Source of the DNA: a virus
Reading direction: 5' to 3' (one strand)
DNA length: 41,914 nt
Virus record (IMG/VR): IMGVR_UViG_3300023172_000062
Coordinates: 1 to 41,914 of that record
Position 1 is the first letter of the stretch, and every line of letters begins with the position of its first letter. Positions 20,608 to 28,848 of the stretch are shown here, piece after piece. Made by a program: the position numbers and the translations under genes. The notes under the pieces are model-generated. The model saw only the letters and a list, made by a program, of their open reading frames with translations. It was not told where the DNA came from and made no database searches.

Positions 20608-23568
20608 TTACTTGAGATCTACATCTGGGTATATTTTTTTAAACTGTTCATATAGATATTCTCTATAAGATTCGGCATGGGAGACGACTGATGTTTTTGT
20701 GAATATGACTGTTCCTTTATTTTTAACGTTTGAAGCTCTAGCTATCTTGAACACAATATCTGAAATGGCATTTAATTCTGAAAATACATCAGAAGCGGAT
20801 TGTCCTTTTTGCCGCCCGGCAGAGCCGTATTTTAATCGACCCCCTCTGCCAAAGCCAACCCAAATACATTTCAAACTAGTATTGTAAGCACCCCCTTCAA
20901 AAGAGTTTGAAACTTCTGTTATAACAAAATATCCTCCCAAACCTAAATCCAAGGCAATATTAGAGTTTTTAGATATCGAATCCGCATTGATATAAATCAT
21001 TTGTCCGGGGATAAACGCAGAATTTCCGAACAGTTCTATTTGTGCATTGTAAATTCTTCTAAATGTCTCTAATCTTGTATTTGTGTTTTGGCGAGTTAAA
21101 TTCACTTCTTCTAAATACTTTTGGTCTGCCTTGGAGAAGTTTATAGTTTTAACCAAACCATTGTCCCTTCCTAGGAAAAAGTGAAAAATTCCAGTTTTAG
21201 AATCATTTATAATATTTTGCTGTCTAGATGATAAAAACGAATTCCTAGCGCCAATAATCACATAATGAAATATTGACTTATAGTTTTCATGTATCAACCT
21301 CTCTTGATCATATTTCCTAATCATTTTAAGAAAGAAAGAACCACCTAATCTTTTTTCGTCTGTTGGAAGTTCTGATAATTTTTGCTTGCCCATTTGATAG
21401 GTAAAGGGGTCTAGATCGCTGTTAATAAAATGCGAACTCACACTTATACTATTTCTAGGAAAAGATTTAAAGTCTGTGTCTTGATTTCGAAAACAACTTG
21501 AACCAACACTGGAAACTACTAATTTTGAGACAAAGGAATTGAAAGCTCTTAATAAGCTTAAAGATTTAGATCCTCCATCAACAATTGTGTTTAAAAACCA
21601 AGCATTAAAATACTTAACAGAAACTGGGAAATCGTTTAAAGAAACAATAACTTCTTTTGAAGAGCCGTCCCTTTGGTATGACAGCATTCTTATGTTTCCA
21701 AAAACAAATCTAGACCTTTCTAAAAAATTGTTTATCTCTGGCTTCTTTGCGATATTGACTTTTGATTTTAAACATACTTCTATAAAAGCATCGAATATTG
21801 CACCTAGGGTAGTATATTCGATTGTGTATTTTTGCTTTGAAGCATCGGCATTTTGAATAGATGCTTTAGATATTATTTTATTTAAAGATTTTTTTAACTC
21901 TTTCTTGTTTGTTCTTTGTTTACCTTTTGAGATGTTTTTAGATAAGTCTCCCAAATTATCCACTAACCCCTTTATAGCGGAGTTAGATGAGTAGCTTGGC
22001 ACCAATACAGATTCTTCTTGCTTTAAAGAGCTTAAATAATATTTATAAGATCTTTTATTTAAAAGTTTTTTGATATCCTCTTTTTCAAAAAACTGCTTAA
22101 GATCGCTCAATCCTATAACGTGAGCAAGCTCTTGTGTTTTAATAGTGATCTGTTTAACACCAGATTGTAGGCCTTTCTCACTAGCTGGAGCGCCTTTCTT
22201 TGTTGAGCCGGCAATTTTTTTTAACTTATATATCTCTTGATTAATTAATTTTAAAGTGTCAATTTTTGCTGATAAATTAATTGCTAAATCAGCATTCACA
22301 ACTGTCTCCATTTTATTTAAAACTTTTTGATACCGTCTATATTTGTCTTCTGCCTCTTTTACCGCAGACTGCTTCCACCACCACGAAGACAAAGTTTTTG
22401 GAGGAGGAAATTTCCTATATGCTTTTAGAATTGTCTGGGCAATGCTTTTAACTTTTGCGTTATATGCTTTTTTCTCATTTTCTTTTATATATTCTGACTG
22501 GACTTGTTGGTACTTGGAAGGGCCAAGGTCATTAAACAATAAAATCTTTGCCAGCCTCTCTTCCATATAACCAATGTATCTAATTGTCATATAGATCGTA
22601 CCAGTTTGATCAAATTCAATGTCTTGTGTTGTAAATTTTAAATTCAACACTTTGTTGGACATTTTAATCGCGTTTATTATTTTTTCATATCTTTGCTTAC
22701 TTCCAACAATTGTTTGAAAGTTTTTATCTGGCACTTCGTATCCAACCGACAAAAGAACGTCATATTGAAAATCATCACTTCTTTTAAAGTCTGGTATCAA
22801 ATCTAAATAATTTGGTGCATTTGTTCCGGGTGCGCCATTCGAAAGTAGGGTTTCGATTGAAGAAAAGAAAAACTTAATTTCAACATCGACTTGTCGTTCT
22901 GCCTCAACTGGGTTTTTTCCCATCAACCGCCAGTTGCAGCTAACAATCCCTGCTTCCTGCACACGGTCTCTTTTTCCAGTTATAATATTGTTGATATCTT
23001 CATTATTTTGAAAATTTTCAAATTTAAATTCTAGAATTTCATCAGATGATTTTAGTTTTTTCAATCTTTTTTTGTTTTTGTTTATTTCATCTTTTCTTTC
23101 TTTTGTGTCCATCTTCAACTGTCTGTCATAAAATTTCTTTGTAGCTTTATCGCCCCTTTGTATTATTTTTGATTTCTTATATTCACTAGCTTGTTGCTTG
23201 TTTTTATTTTGTAAGTTTTTAATATTTGAATTAGTTTTTTGTATCGCTGCTTCTTTTGCACTTTGTACTCTAAAAAGCCTTATCCTTGGAGCCAGATAAG
23301 AAATCTCCTCTTCATCTAGATCCATAAACTCTTGCATACCAGAGCCTACAAAAGTTGTTCCTATTGTTTCCTCCACAATGTCTGGACGAGTTCCCAAGGA
23401 AAAATGGTGCTTGTTTTCACAAGCATATAAGTTTAAATTTGCTTGTATTTTTTGGCGAGTTATATCATTCTCCGTTAATGATATAACATTACCAGCCAAG
23501 AGGCATTGTTCTGCTCTGTGAATTCTGGAAGAAAGTTTATTTTTATTGATTTTTTTATCGTCTGCCAT
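20608..23568 (-). CDS. large baseplate/tail hub-like structural protein
   Basis: A 986-residue protein. The C-terminal third contains FIPGQMIYINADS and LGLGGYFVITEVSNSFEGGAYNTSLKCIWVGF, a pattern seen at the end of tail hub proteins (gpD/gp27 type), where the domain forms the ring joining tube and baseplate. The middle is long, charged and helical with coiled-coil-like stretches (about 100-180 and 430-600). No lysozyme or peptidase motif is evident. It lies in the baseplate part of the tail module between the LysM-like wedge protein and the last late gene. Hub identity is a moderate inference; structural role is well supported by position. Confidence 0.8.
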   Translation of the reverse strand: MADDKKINKNKLSSRIHRAEQCLLAGNVISLTENDITRQKIQANLNLYACENKHHFSLGTRPDIVEETIGTTFVGSGMQEFMDLDEEEISYLAPRIRLFRVQSAKEAAIQKTNSNIKNLQNKNKQQASEYKKSKIIQRGDKATKKFYDRQLKMDTKERKDEINKNKKRLKKLKSSDEILEFKFENFQNNEDINNIITGKRDRVQEAGIVSCNWRLMGKNPVEAERQVDVEIKFFFSSIETLLSNGAPGTNAPNYLDLIPDFKRSDDFQYDVLLSVGYEVPDKNFQTIVGSKQRYEKIINAIKMSNKVLNLKFTTQDIEFDQTGTIYMTIRYIGYMEERLAKILLFNDLGPSKYQQVQSEYIKENEKKAYNAKVKSIAQTILKAYRKFPPPKTLSSWWWKQSAVKEAEDKYRRYQKVLNKMETVVNADLAINLSAKIDTLKLINQEIYKLKKIAGSTKKGAPASEKGLQSGVKQITIKTQELAHVIGLSDLKQFFEKEDIKKLLNKRSYKYYLSSLKQEESVLVPSYSSNSAIKGLVDNLGDLSKNISKGKQRTNKKELKKSLNKIISKASIQNADASKQKYTIEYTTLGAIFDAFIEVCLKSKVNIAKKPEINNFLERSRFVFGNIRMLSYQRDGSSKEVIVSLNDFPVSVKYFNAWFLNTIVDGGSKSLSLLRAFNSFVSKLVVSSVGSSCFRNQDTDFKSFPRNSISVSSHFINSDLDPFTYQMGKQKLSELPTDEKRLGGSFFLKMIRKYDQERLIHENYKSIFHYVIIGARNSFLSSRQQNIINDSKTGIFHFFLGRDNGLVKTINFSKADQKYLEEVNLTRQNTNTRLETFRRIYNAQIELFGNSAFIPGQMIYINADSISKNSNIALDLGLGGYFVITEVSNSFEGGAYNTSLKCIWVGFGRGGRLKYGSAGRQKGQSASDVFSELNAISDIVFKIARASNVKNKGTVIFTKTSVVSHAESYREYLYEQFKKIYPDVDLK

Positions 23569-23570
23569 TT

Positions 23571-23915
23571 TTAAAACCCATACTGTTCAATTAAAAAGTC
23601 AATTTCAACTGGAACTAATATTTTGTCACCTGCTTTGAAATGAAATTCAGTTGGTTTATTGTTGAAGAGTGGGATGATCCACCAATAGTCAACATCTCCA
23701 TAATAAAGATCTGCCAATTTATAAAACTTGTCCCCTCTTTTCCATTCGTGCTCATAATAAGAAAGAAGACTTTCAACACTTTCTGGAATGGGATTGAAGC
23801 GTAGATTTGAAGAGAATTCAATTGCTTCCATATTTCTTCTTTCGCTGACTTGTTTAAACATATCAAACTTTGTTACAAGAAAGTTTCCTCTTCCTAACTC
23901 TTTGTTCCTTGGCAT
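23571..23915 (-). CDS. gp53-like baseplate wedge protein with LysM-type domain
   Basis: A 114-residue protein. LADLYYGDVDYWWIIPLFNNKPTEFHFKAGDKILVP is the LysM-like pattern (YGD...WW.I...N.......G..L.VP) found in tail proteins such as T4 gp53. The N-terminal RGNFLVTKFDMF and the RRNMEAIEFSS segment fit gp53-type wedge proteins. It overlaps the upstream gene by 1 base and lies 2 bases ahead of the hub-like gene. It probably binds wedge partners rather than peptidoglycan. Confidence 0.85.
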   Translation of the reverse strand: MPRNKELGRGNFLVTKFDMFKQVSERRNMEAIEFSSNLRFNPIPESVESLLSYYEHEWKRGDKFYKLADLYYGDVDYWWIIPLFNNKPTEFHFKAGDKILVPVEIDFLIEQYGF

Positions 23916-24844
23916 TAGTTTTTCAACCTCTTGATATCTCTTTGGGCTCCGTATGGGAAATGTTGGAACCTTCTACTTTTATTTTTAAACTTCCTGTTTA
24001 CTTTCTTACCTTTTGTTTCAACTGAATACCTATCAGATTCTCCAAGATCGTGATTGTGAATTACTGTATAAGTGGTTGCCAGTGAAATTTTTGTTGGCAA
24101 AACAGCAACACCACAATTTATAGAGCGAATAAGAGAACCTTCATCGTGAATGTGATTATCAACAGTCAAAGAGCCCGGAGCAACAATGATACCGTGTGTT
24201 TTTGCTGTTCCGTGAGTGTATCCAAACTTTATAAGATTGGATTTTCGTACAGATTCTGCACCAAGATACGATTCTGCACCAAGATACAAGCTTGATAGTA
24301 ATTTTTGTTTAATATCTTCAAACGGAGTACTTCCGCCTGCCTCTCTAGATGGGCCAACTCCAACAGAGTTTAGATCGCGCTTGGTGTCCAACTCTTCTTC
24401 CACCTTTTGGAAAGAAGATCTGGAAGAATCTGCAATAAGGTTGATAAACTTCATTTTCAAAAGCGGAGGTGCGCCAACAACTGAAACAGAGTAACTTGAT
24501 TTCCCACTTCCGTATACATACTCATTGTAGCGAGGATACATCATTTGAATGTATTTTTGAACTCTTTGAAGGTTTGTGTATGCCTCTGCTTCTGTTTCTG
24601 CTACAACATCCCATCCTAAAGAGATTGTTCTTTTAGTTCCTTTGTAGATTGTAATTGGATCTAATCGTCCATACACATCAACAGGATCAAAAGAAGTGTC
24701 ATAAGTTTCATTATAGTTTGTTATATAAGCTTTAAACTTGATTGATTTGTTTGTTGGAATATGATAAAACTCTAAGTATATACCATTATTAGAGAAGACA
24801 TCTGTTCCACCTGTTCTTAACCCATCTTTAAATTCTTTTGCCAC
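23915..24844 (-). CDS. baseplate/tube-end structural protein
   Basis: A 309-residue protein. SIKFKAYITNYNETYDTSFDPVDVYGRLDPITIYKGTKRTISLGWDV, then AYTNLQRVQKYIQMMYPRY, is a pattern found in tail-tube-like baseplate proteins placed after the tape measure gene in many myophages. The tail-tube-fold region lies in the first half, the second half is basic. A six-residue unit (AESYLG) is duplicated by an 18-base tandem repeat at 24252-24287. Equivalent to the T4 gp48/54 position; which one cannot be told. Confidence 0.8.
   Translation of the reverse strand: MAKEFKDGLRTGGTDVFSNNGIYLEFYHIPTNKSIKFKAYITNYNETYDTSFDPVDVYGRLDPITIYKGTKRTISLGWDVVAETEAEAYTNLQRVQKYIQMMYPRYNEYVYGSGKSSYSVSVVGAPPLLKMKFINLIADSSRSSFQKVEEELDTKRDLNSVGVGPSREAGGSTPFEDIKQKLLSSLYLGAESYLGAESVRKSNLIKFGYTHGTAKTHGIIVAPGSLTVDNHIHDEGSLIRSINCGVAVLPTKISLATTYTVIHNHDLGESDRYSVETKGKKVNRKFKNKSRRFQHFPYGAQRDIKRLKN
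24252..24287. repeat. 18-base tandem duplication in a baseplate gene
   Basis: Two exact copies of an 18-base unit (24252-24269 and 24270-24287), in frame and adding six residues. It appears to be a recent slippage event. Confidence 0.9.
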
Positions 24845-24856
24845 TTCTCTACTCCT

Positions 24857-27043
24857 TTATCGACCATACCCCTTGATTGCATTGATCGCTTTTGTGTTTT
24901 TAGCAACTTCCTTAACAAATTTTTCAAGTTTCTTTTCCATATCACGCCGACTTTTAGGAATATTGTCAAAATCAACTGTGAATGTGTAATCTAAATCGCC
25001 TTCTATTTTGATCTTGTTTAAGTTAATTTTTAATGTATCAGCACCTCTAGTGTTGATTTCTTTGACAAGTTTCGCAATATTGGCTAATTTTTTTATACTC
25101 TTTTCAGCGCTTACACCTTCAAGTGATTTGAGCCCCTCACCTAGGGATGAAATTCCTCCTCCAAGTGCATACAACGCACCACTCAAGGCCCAAAAAGCGG
25201 CTACTACTACTGCAAAGGCAATGGCCCCCATCCCTAGAGATCCCGTGGTCAAGAATTTCCCCAATAAAAATATAGTACCCGTAATCACGGTCAGTCCAGC
25301 GGCTGCTTTGCCCATTGCCTCCCATGAAATAGTTTCCAATGATTTTAGTCCTTCACTAAGTTTTTTAAAGCCAGTGCCCAAAGCAGGCATGATTGTAGTG
25401 CCTAAGAAGTACAAAGCAGCGCCAGCAACTACCAACCCTAATACAACAATCCCTAGAGATTTTAAAAGCCCTACACCACCTGCGGCTGCTGCTGCTCCAC
25501 CACCTACGCCCCCAAAGATCCCCATAAGGCCAACTACCTTACTAATACCCATCAAAGCTAATTTGATGGCCACCAAGGAAATAACCAGTATCCCTAAGCT
25601 AGCAGCGAAAGCACGACCTGATTGATCTGCTTTTTTAAACTTTTCCATGAACTCTGCTAGGTATTTAGCCGTCTTTGAAAGAAAATCAATAACCGGTTTG
25701 AAGGCAAATGCCAAGTTTTGCATTGCCATTTGGAACTGTTCTGAAACTTTTTGCGTTGCTCTTATTCTCTCTTTCATTTGTTCGGCTGAAAGGCCAAACT
25801 TTTCACCTTGCTTTGTTAACCTTTCCAATTCTTCTGCTTCTTTTTCCTGCTCTGTTCTCAAAAGCTTTTGTGCGTCTGTAACAGAAGAAACCCCTAACGC
25901 CTGTGCCATAAACTTCTTTTCAAAACGAGAAAGATCTTGGAATCTCTTACCTGAAAGGGCCATACCTTGACGGATAATATCAACTCTCTCGGACTCCGAT
26001 GCTTTTAAAAGCTCCAGAGAATTGAAATAGTTCCCACCTAAAGCAGCATTCAACTTTCCAACGGCAGAGGCAGCACCTTCAAATGTATCAAATTGCTCTG
26101 AAAATGCTCTTAATTTTGACAATTCCAAGCCTGTCTTCTTTGATTGGATTGCCAACTCTTTGAAAACTTGAATTGCTTTTCCTTTTGTATGAGCAGCCAA
26201 AGATTCCATTGCTGGTCCGAAGTCGGCATCCATCATTTTTTTGAACTTAGGCCCCAACGCAGAACCCAGCCCAAGCAATTCTTTTTGGGTTTCCATTGCC
26301 TGATCTTGGGTCATACCCAAACCTTGAACTCCCATCTCCAAGTTTTTCAAAAAGTTGTCCATACCGAGCCGGCCCATTTGACCAGCTAATAGACCAATTT
26401 CTTTTCTTGTGCTAGCATTCAAGGAGCCAAAAGAAGTAAGTTCGGCAGCAGCATCATTGAATGATTTTCCAAATTCTTCCATTGTTACGCCATACAAAGA
26501 TGCTTGGTTCATTCCATCTGCTAATTCTTGATTATACCTAGACAAACCACCAGTTAATTTTGCAAGGGCTGCTCTTTGTTCGTCGTAAGTCTTTGTTGCT
26601 GCAATACTTAGGTTGATAAGATAGTTTAAAGCTTTCCCCAATGCCGCATATGGGTTTTTAAGTGTTTTCATTACACTTTCTAACTTTGTGTAGACATCTA
26701 TCTGTTTTAAAGTTGTTTTAAAGTTTCTTTCTTTTGATTCTTGTAAAGCTTCTTCTGACTTTTTAAGTTTTTCGTTGGCTTCTTCTAACTCTTCTTCAAG
26801 TTCAACAATCTCTCTAAGTATTTCTGCTTTTTCTTTGGCATCATCCTTCATGTCCGCTTGCAGCTTACGATCTTGTATATCATTTTCTATTCTTTGAGTT
26901 TCAATTTTTAATAGTTTGTTCTGCACTTCTACGGTTTGTTTACTTTGGTTGAGCCTTTCCTCCCTAACTTTCAAAAGTTCTCTTTCTGATGCGATCACTC
27001 TTTGTAGATCTGCTTGAATTTTTGTAAAATCTTGATCTGCCAT
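24857..27043 (-). CDS. tail tape measure protein
   Basis: Sets tail length and is ejected with the DNA. The 728 residues comprise a long N-terminal coiled coil (about 10-110), a helical middle, hydrophobic segments about 475-620 with glycine/alanine-rich stretches that may insert into the host membrane, and a short C-terminal region. The heptad block EGLKSLE is repeated (SEGLKSLETIS and GEGLKSLEGVS). It lies directly after the tail assembly chaperone pair, as is universal in long-tailed phages. At roughly 0.15 nm per residue it would suit a tail of about 110 nm. A late-promoter-like motif lies at 27085-27093. Confidence 0.92.
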   Translation of the reverse strand: MADQDFTKIQADLQRVIASERELLKVREERLNQSKQTVEVQNKLLKIETQRIENDIQDRKLQADMKDDAKEKAEILREIVELEEELEEANEKLKKSEEALQESKERNFKTTLKQIDVYTKLESVMKTLKNPYAALGKALNYLINLSIAATKTYDEQRAALAKLTGGLSRYNQELADGMNQASLYGVTMEEFGKSFNDAAAELTSFGSLNASTRKEIGLLAGQMGRLGMDNFLKNLEMGVQGLGMTQDQAMETQKELLGLGSALGPKFKKMMDADFGPAMESLAAHTKGKAIQVFKELAIQSKKTGLELSKLRAFSEQFDTFEGAASAVGKLNAALGGNYFNSLELLKASESERVDIIRQGMALSGKRFQDLSRFEKKFMAQALGVSSVTDAQKLLRTEQEKEAEELERLTKQGEKFGLSAEQMKERIRATQKVSEQFQMAMQNLAFAFKPVIDFLSKTAKYLAEFMEKFKKADQSGRAFAASLGILVISLVAIKLALMGISKVVGLMGIFGGVGGGAAAAAGGVGLLKSLGIVVLGLVVAGAALYFLGTTIMPALGTGFKKLSEGLKSLETISWEAMGKAAAGLTVITGTIFLLGKFLTTGSLGMGAIAFAVVVAAFWALSGALYALGGGISSLGEGLKSLEGVSAEKSIKKLANIAKLVKEINTRGADTLKINLNKIKIEGDLDYTFTVDFDNIPKSRRDMEKKLEKFVKEVAKNTKAINAIKGYGR

Positions 27044-27084
27044 TTGACAAAGTTCCTTAAATTAGTCATTTCTATAGACCACAC

Positions 27085-27093
27085 AATAAATAG
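27085..27093 (-). promoter_or_regulatory. candidate late promoter motif CTATTTATT (tape measure)
   Basis: Reads CTATTTATT on the minus strand, 41 bases before the tape measure ATG, in a non-coding gap. Same motif at 31869, 34579 and 37575. Confidence 0.6.
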
Positions 27094-27106
27094 ATGGGAA
27101 GTAAGA

Positions 27107-27322
27107 TTATTTAGATTTGTAGGCTTTTTCGATCTGTTCGTTCTGACGTTCGATCTCTTCATTCAATCTTTGAAGAAACCATCTTCTGAGGGTGATAGGT
27201 AGGTTGTAAAGTTCAAAAAGAGACCATCCACCGTGGTACTTCAAGAGAAACATCTCTTCGTATACGTGCTGGATGTATTCATCACTTAGGCCAAAAAAAG
27301 TCAACAGTGAGAGGCACCTCAA
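27107..27322 (-). CDS. tail assembly chaperone, second part (frameshift product)
   Basis: About 61-71 residues: YEEMFLLKYHGGWSLFELYNLPITLRRWFLQRLNEEIERQ, a helical motif typical of the second chaperone ORF ahead of tape measure genes. No ATG start exists; the only in-frame start is TTG at 27322, with a weak AGAGG. The frame overlaps the gp26-like gene by 41 bases around a run of seven T (27293-27299 on the minus strand). A shift there (net +1, or -2) would fuse the two, giving about 337 residues. Whether the stand-alone TTG start is also used cannot be told. Confidence 0.72.
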   Translation of the reverse strand: MRCLSLLTFFGLSDEYIQHVYEEMFLLKYHGGWSLFELYNLPITLRRWFLQRLNEEIERQNEQIEKAYKSK

Positions 27323-28121
27323 TGACCTCTAAGTGTTCGCATTCCCTGCATTCAAATTCTGTGGCCATTTGAACATCTGGTGCTAATTTATCATAAACCT
27401 TTCTCAAGAACCTTGCATCCGATGCTGGCATATGATCAACAAAGAACTCAATCTTTTTCTTGTCTTCGTCACCGTTGAGGGCAACGATTGTTTCTTTTAA
27501 CTGATCTGTTAGAGTTGTGTTTTTCTTTTTCTTCGAATTAAAGTCAAAGTTTTTCAAGATCTTCTTTTCTTCTTTACCTGTCAAAAGCTTTACTTCACAA
27601 GTGTACTTAACCAAAGGAAGCTGAACAAGAAAAGTGCCTCTTTCTGTTTTTTGAGCCTCTTCCAACTCTTCGCTTTCTTTTGTTTGAAGACATTCTTCAA
27701 TGTCATATTCTTTCTTTTCTTTTGCACCGCAACTAGGGCATGTAATTTCAACTTCATAGTCTGAGCCGTACCCTGCAACTCTGGCATTCAAAAGAATAGC
27801 ATTCTTGTCTCCAACAAGAAGATCATCAACCCTTAATCTTTTATCAACCAAAAGGGATTGAATCAAGCGATCCAAAACCACTTTCTTTTTGATCAAATCA
27901 GGGTTTGTCAAAAGGTCTTCATCTTTAGCTGTCATCATTCTGATTTCAACTGCGTCTAAGCCATGGAGAGGGTGCCCTTCCAAATAAAACTCTCCCTTTG
28001 AAGGGAGTTCAACAAACATTGTAGGAAGGACAAAGGAAAATTGATTTTCTGCAAAGGCAGGAGCCGGCGCTTCGCTAGTAGGATGAGCGCCAAGCCGTTC
28101 TGAATTGTTTCTTAAAGACAT
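27282..28121 (-). CDS. gp26-like tail/baseplate assembly protein with zinc ribbon
   Basis: A 279-residue protein. LPSKGEFYLEGHPLHGLDAVEIRMMTAKDEDLLTNPDLIKKK matches the N-terminal pattern of the T4 baseplate (gp26) family, which is widespread in myophages. A zinc ribbon is suggested by CPSCG near 145 and CRECE near 265. It lies between tube and tape measure, the position of tail chaperones. The last codons sit on a T7 slippery run that would allow fusion with the small downstream frame. GAGGTG precedes the ATG. A late-tail assembly chaperone is the likely role. Confidence 0.87.
   Translation of the reverse strand: MSLRNNSERLGAHPTSEAPAPAFAENQFSFVLPTMFVELPSKGEFYLEGHPLHGLDAVEIRMMTAKDEDLLTNPDLIKKKVVLDRLIQSLLVDKRLRVDDLLVGDKNAILLNARVAGYGSDYEVEITCPSCGAKEKKEYDIEECLQTKESEELEEAQKTERGTFLVQLPLVKYTCEVKLLTGKEEKKILKNFDFNSKKKKNTTLTDQLKETIVALNGDEDKKKIEFFVDHMPASDARFLRKVYDKLAPDVQMATEFECRECEHLEVIEVPLTVDFFWPK
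27293..27299 (-). promoter_or_regulatory. T7 slippery run for programmed frameshift
   Basis: A run of seven T, read as TTT TTT TGG in the gp26-like frame. A net +1 (or -2) shift enters the frame of the following small open frame (next codons GGC CTA AGT). The gp26-like stop is four codons later. Tail chaperone genes just ahead of tape measure genes commonly use such shifts. Confidence 0.65.
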
Positions 28122-28147
28122 TAATCACCTCATAAGTCTATTTTATT

Positions 28148-28804
28148 TTAAACGTCCGGGAGACGGTCGCCACTCAAAGTTCTTGCGCGACCTGCTTGCC
28201 GGTCTGCATCCGAAGTGAGACCGCCGTAAGATTGGTCAAGAACACCCCTAAGTCCCGGCTGAATTTCTGCCCAGTCGTAGCGAATGTCGATATTGGGCAT
28301 AACAAAATCTTCTGCATCGTAGGAGAATTCACCACCAAAGTTAACTTTTGTGATAAAAGGATTGTGGAATGTGTAAGTTTCCAAAACGCGATTCTCTGCG
28401 TCCAGTTGGAAAACCTCCAAGTTACTCATAGCAACTACTGCTTTCCCCTTAGTAAGACCAACGGTAGCATCGGGCAGACTTTTTGGGTAAATATAGCCCG
28501 CAGCATAAATTGCGTTCTGAAGGAACAAGGCAGCGTTTTGAACATCTCCATCGTCTGCATAGTCTTTTGCAATATCCATAAACTCAATGTTAACAATATT
28601 CCACTGTTGGGTTCCAACGGGAAAATGAAACTCATGACCCAAGATCTTGTGCTGTTTGTCCGGCATTGTAAGTTCGGGTCGGGTAATTTTCCTCAACAGG
28701 TAAGGATAAAGAACCCTACCGTTTCCAACCTCTGCGACAAACTTGAATTGCCGCTTCGGTTGGATTGTGCTTTGGTGCCAAAATCTATTCTTTGTTCTAG
28801 CCAT
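28148..28804 (-). CDS. gp19: tail tube protein, gp19-like
   Basis: Forms the inner tube of the contractile tail. The 218 residues include ITRPELTMPDKQHKILGHEFHFPVGTQQWNIVNIEFMD, the tube-family pattern in which a strand pair precedes a W-centred motif, and AMSNLEVFQLDAENRVLETYTFHNPFITKVNFGGEFSY, which resembles the C-terminal strands of gp19. Slightly longer than T4 gp19 (163). It follows the sheath gene by 44 bases, the normal sheath-tube order. AGGAG lies about 11 bases before the ATG, a slightly long spacing. Confidence 0.88.
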   Translation of the reverse strand: MARTKNRFWHQSTIQPKRQFKFVAEVGNGRVLYPYLLRKITRPELTMPDKQHKILGHEFHFPVGTQQWNIVNIEFMDIAKDYADDGDVQNAALFLQNAIYAAGYIYPKSLPDATVGLTKGKAVVAMSNLEVFQLDAENRVLETYTFHNPFITKVNFGGEFSYDAEDFVMPNIDIRYDWAEIQPGLRGVLDQSYGGLTSDADRQAGRARTLSGDRLPDV

Positions 28805-28848
28805 TTATTCATATTCTCCTACTTTTATTATTAACTAGTTCTTTTATA

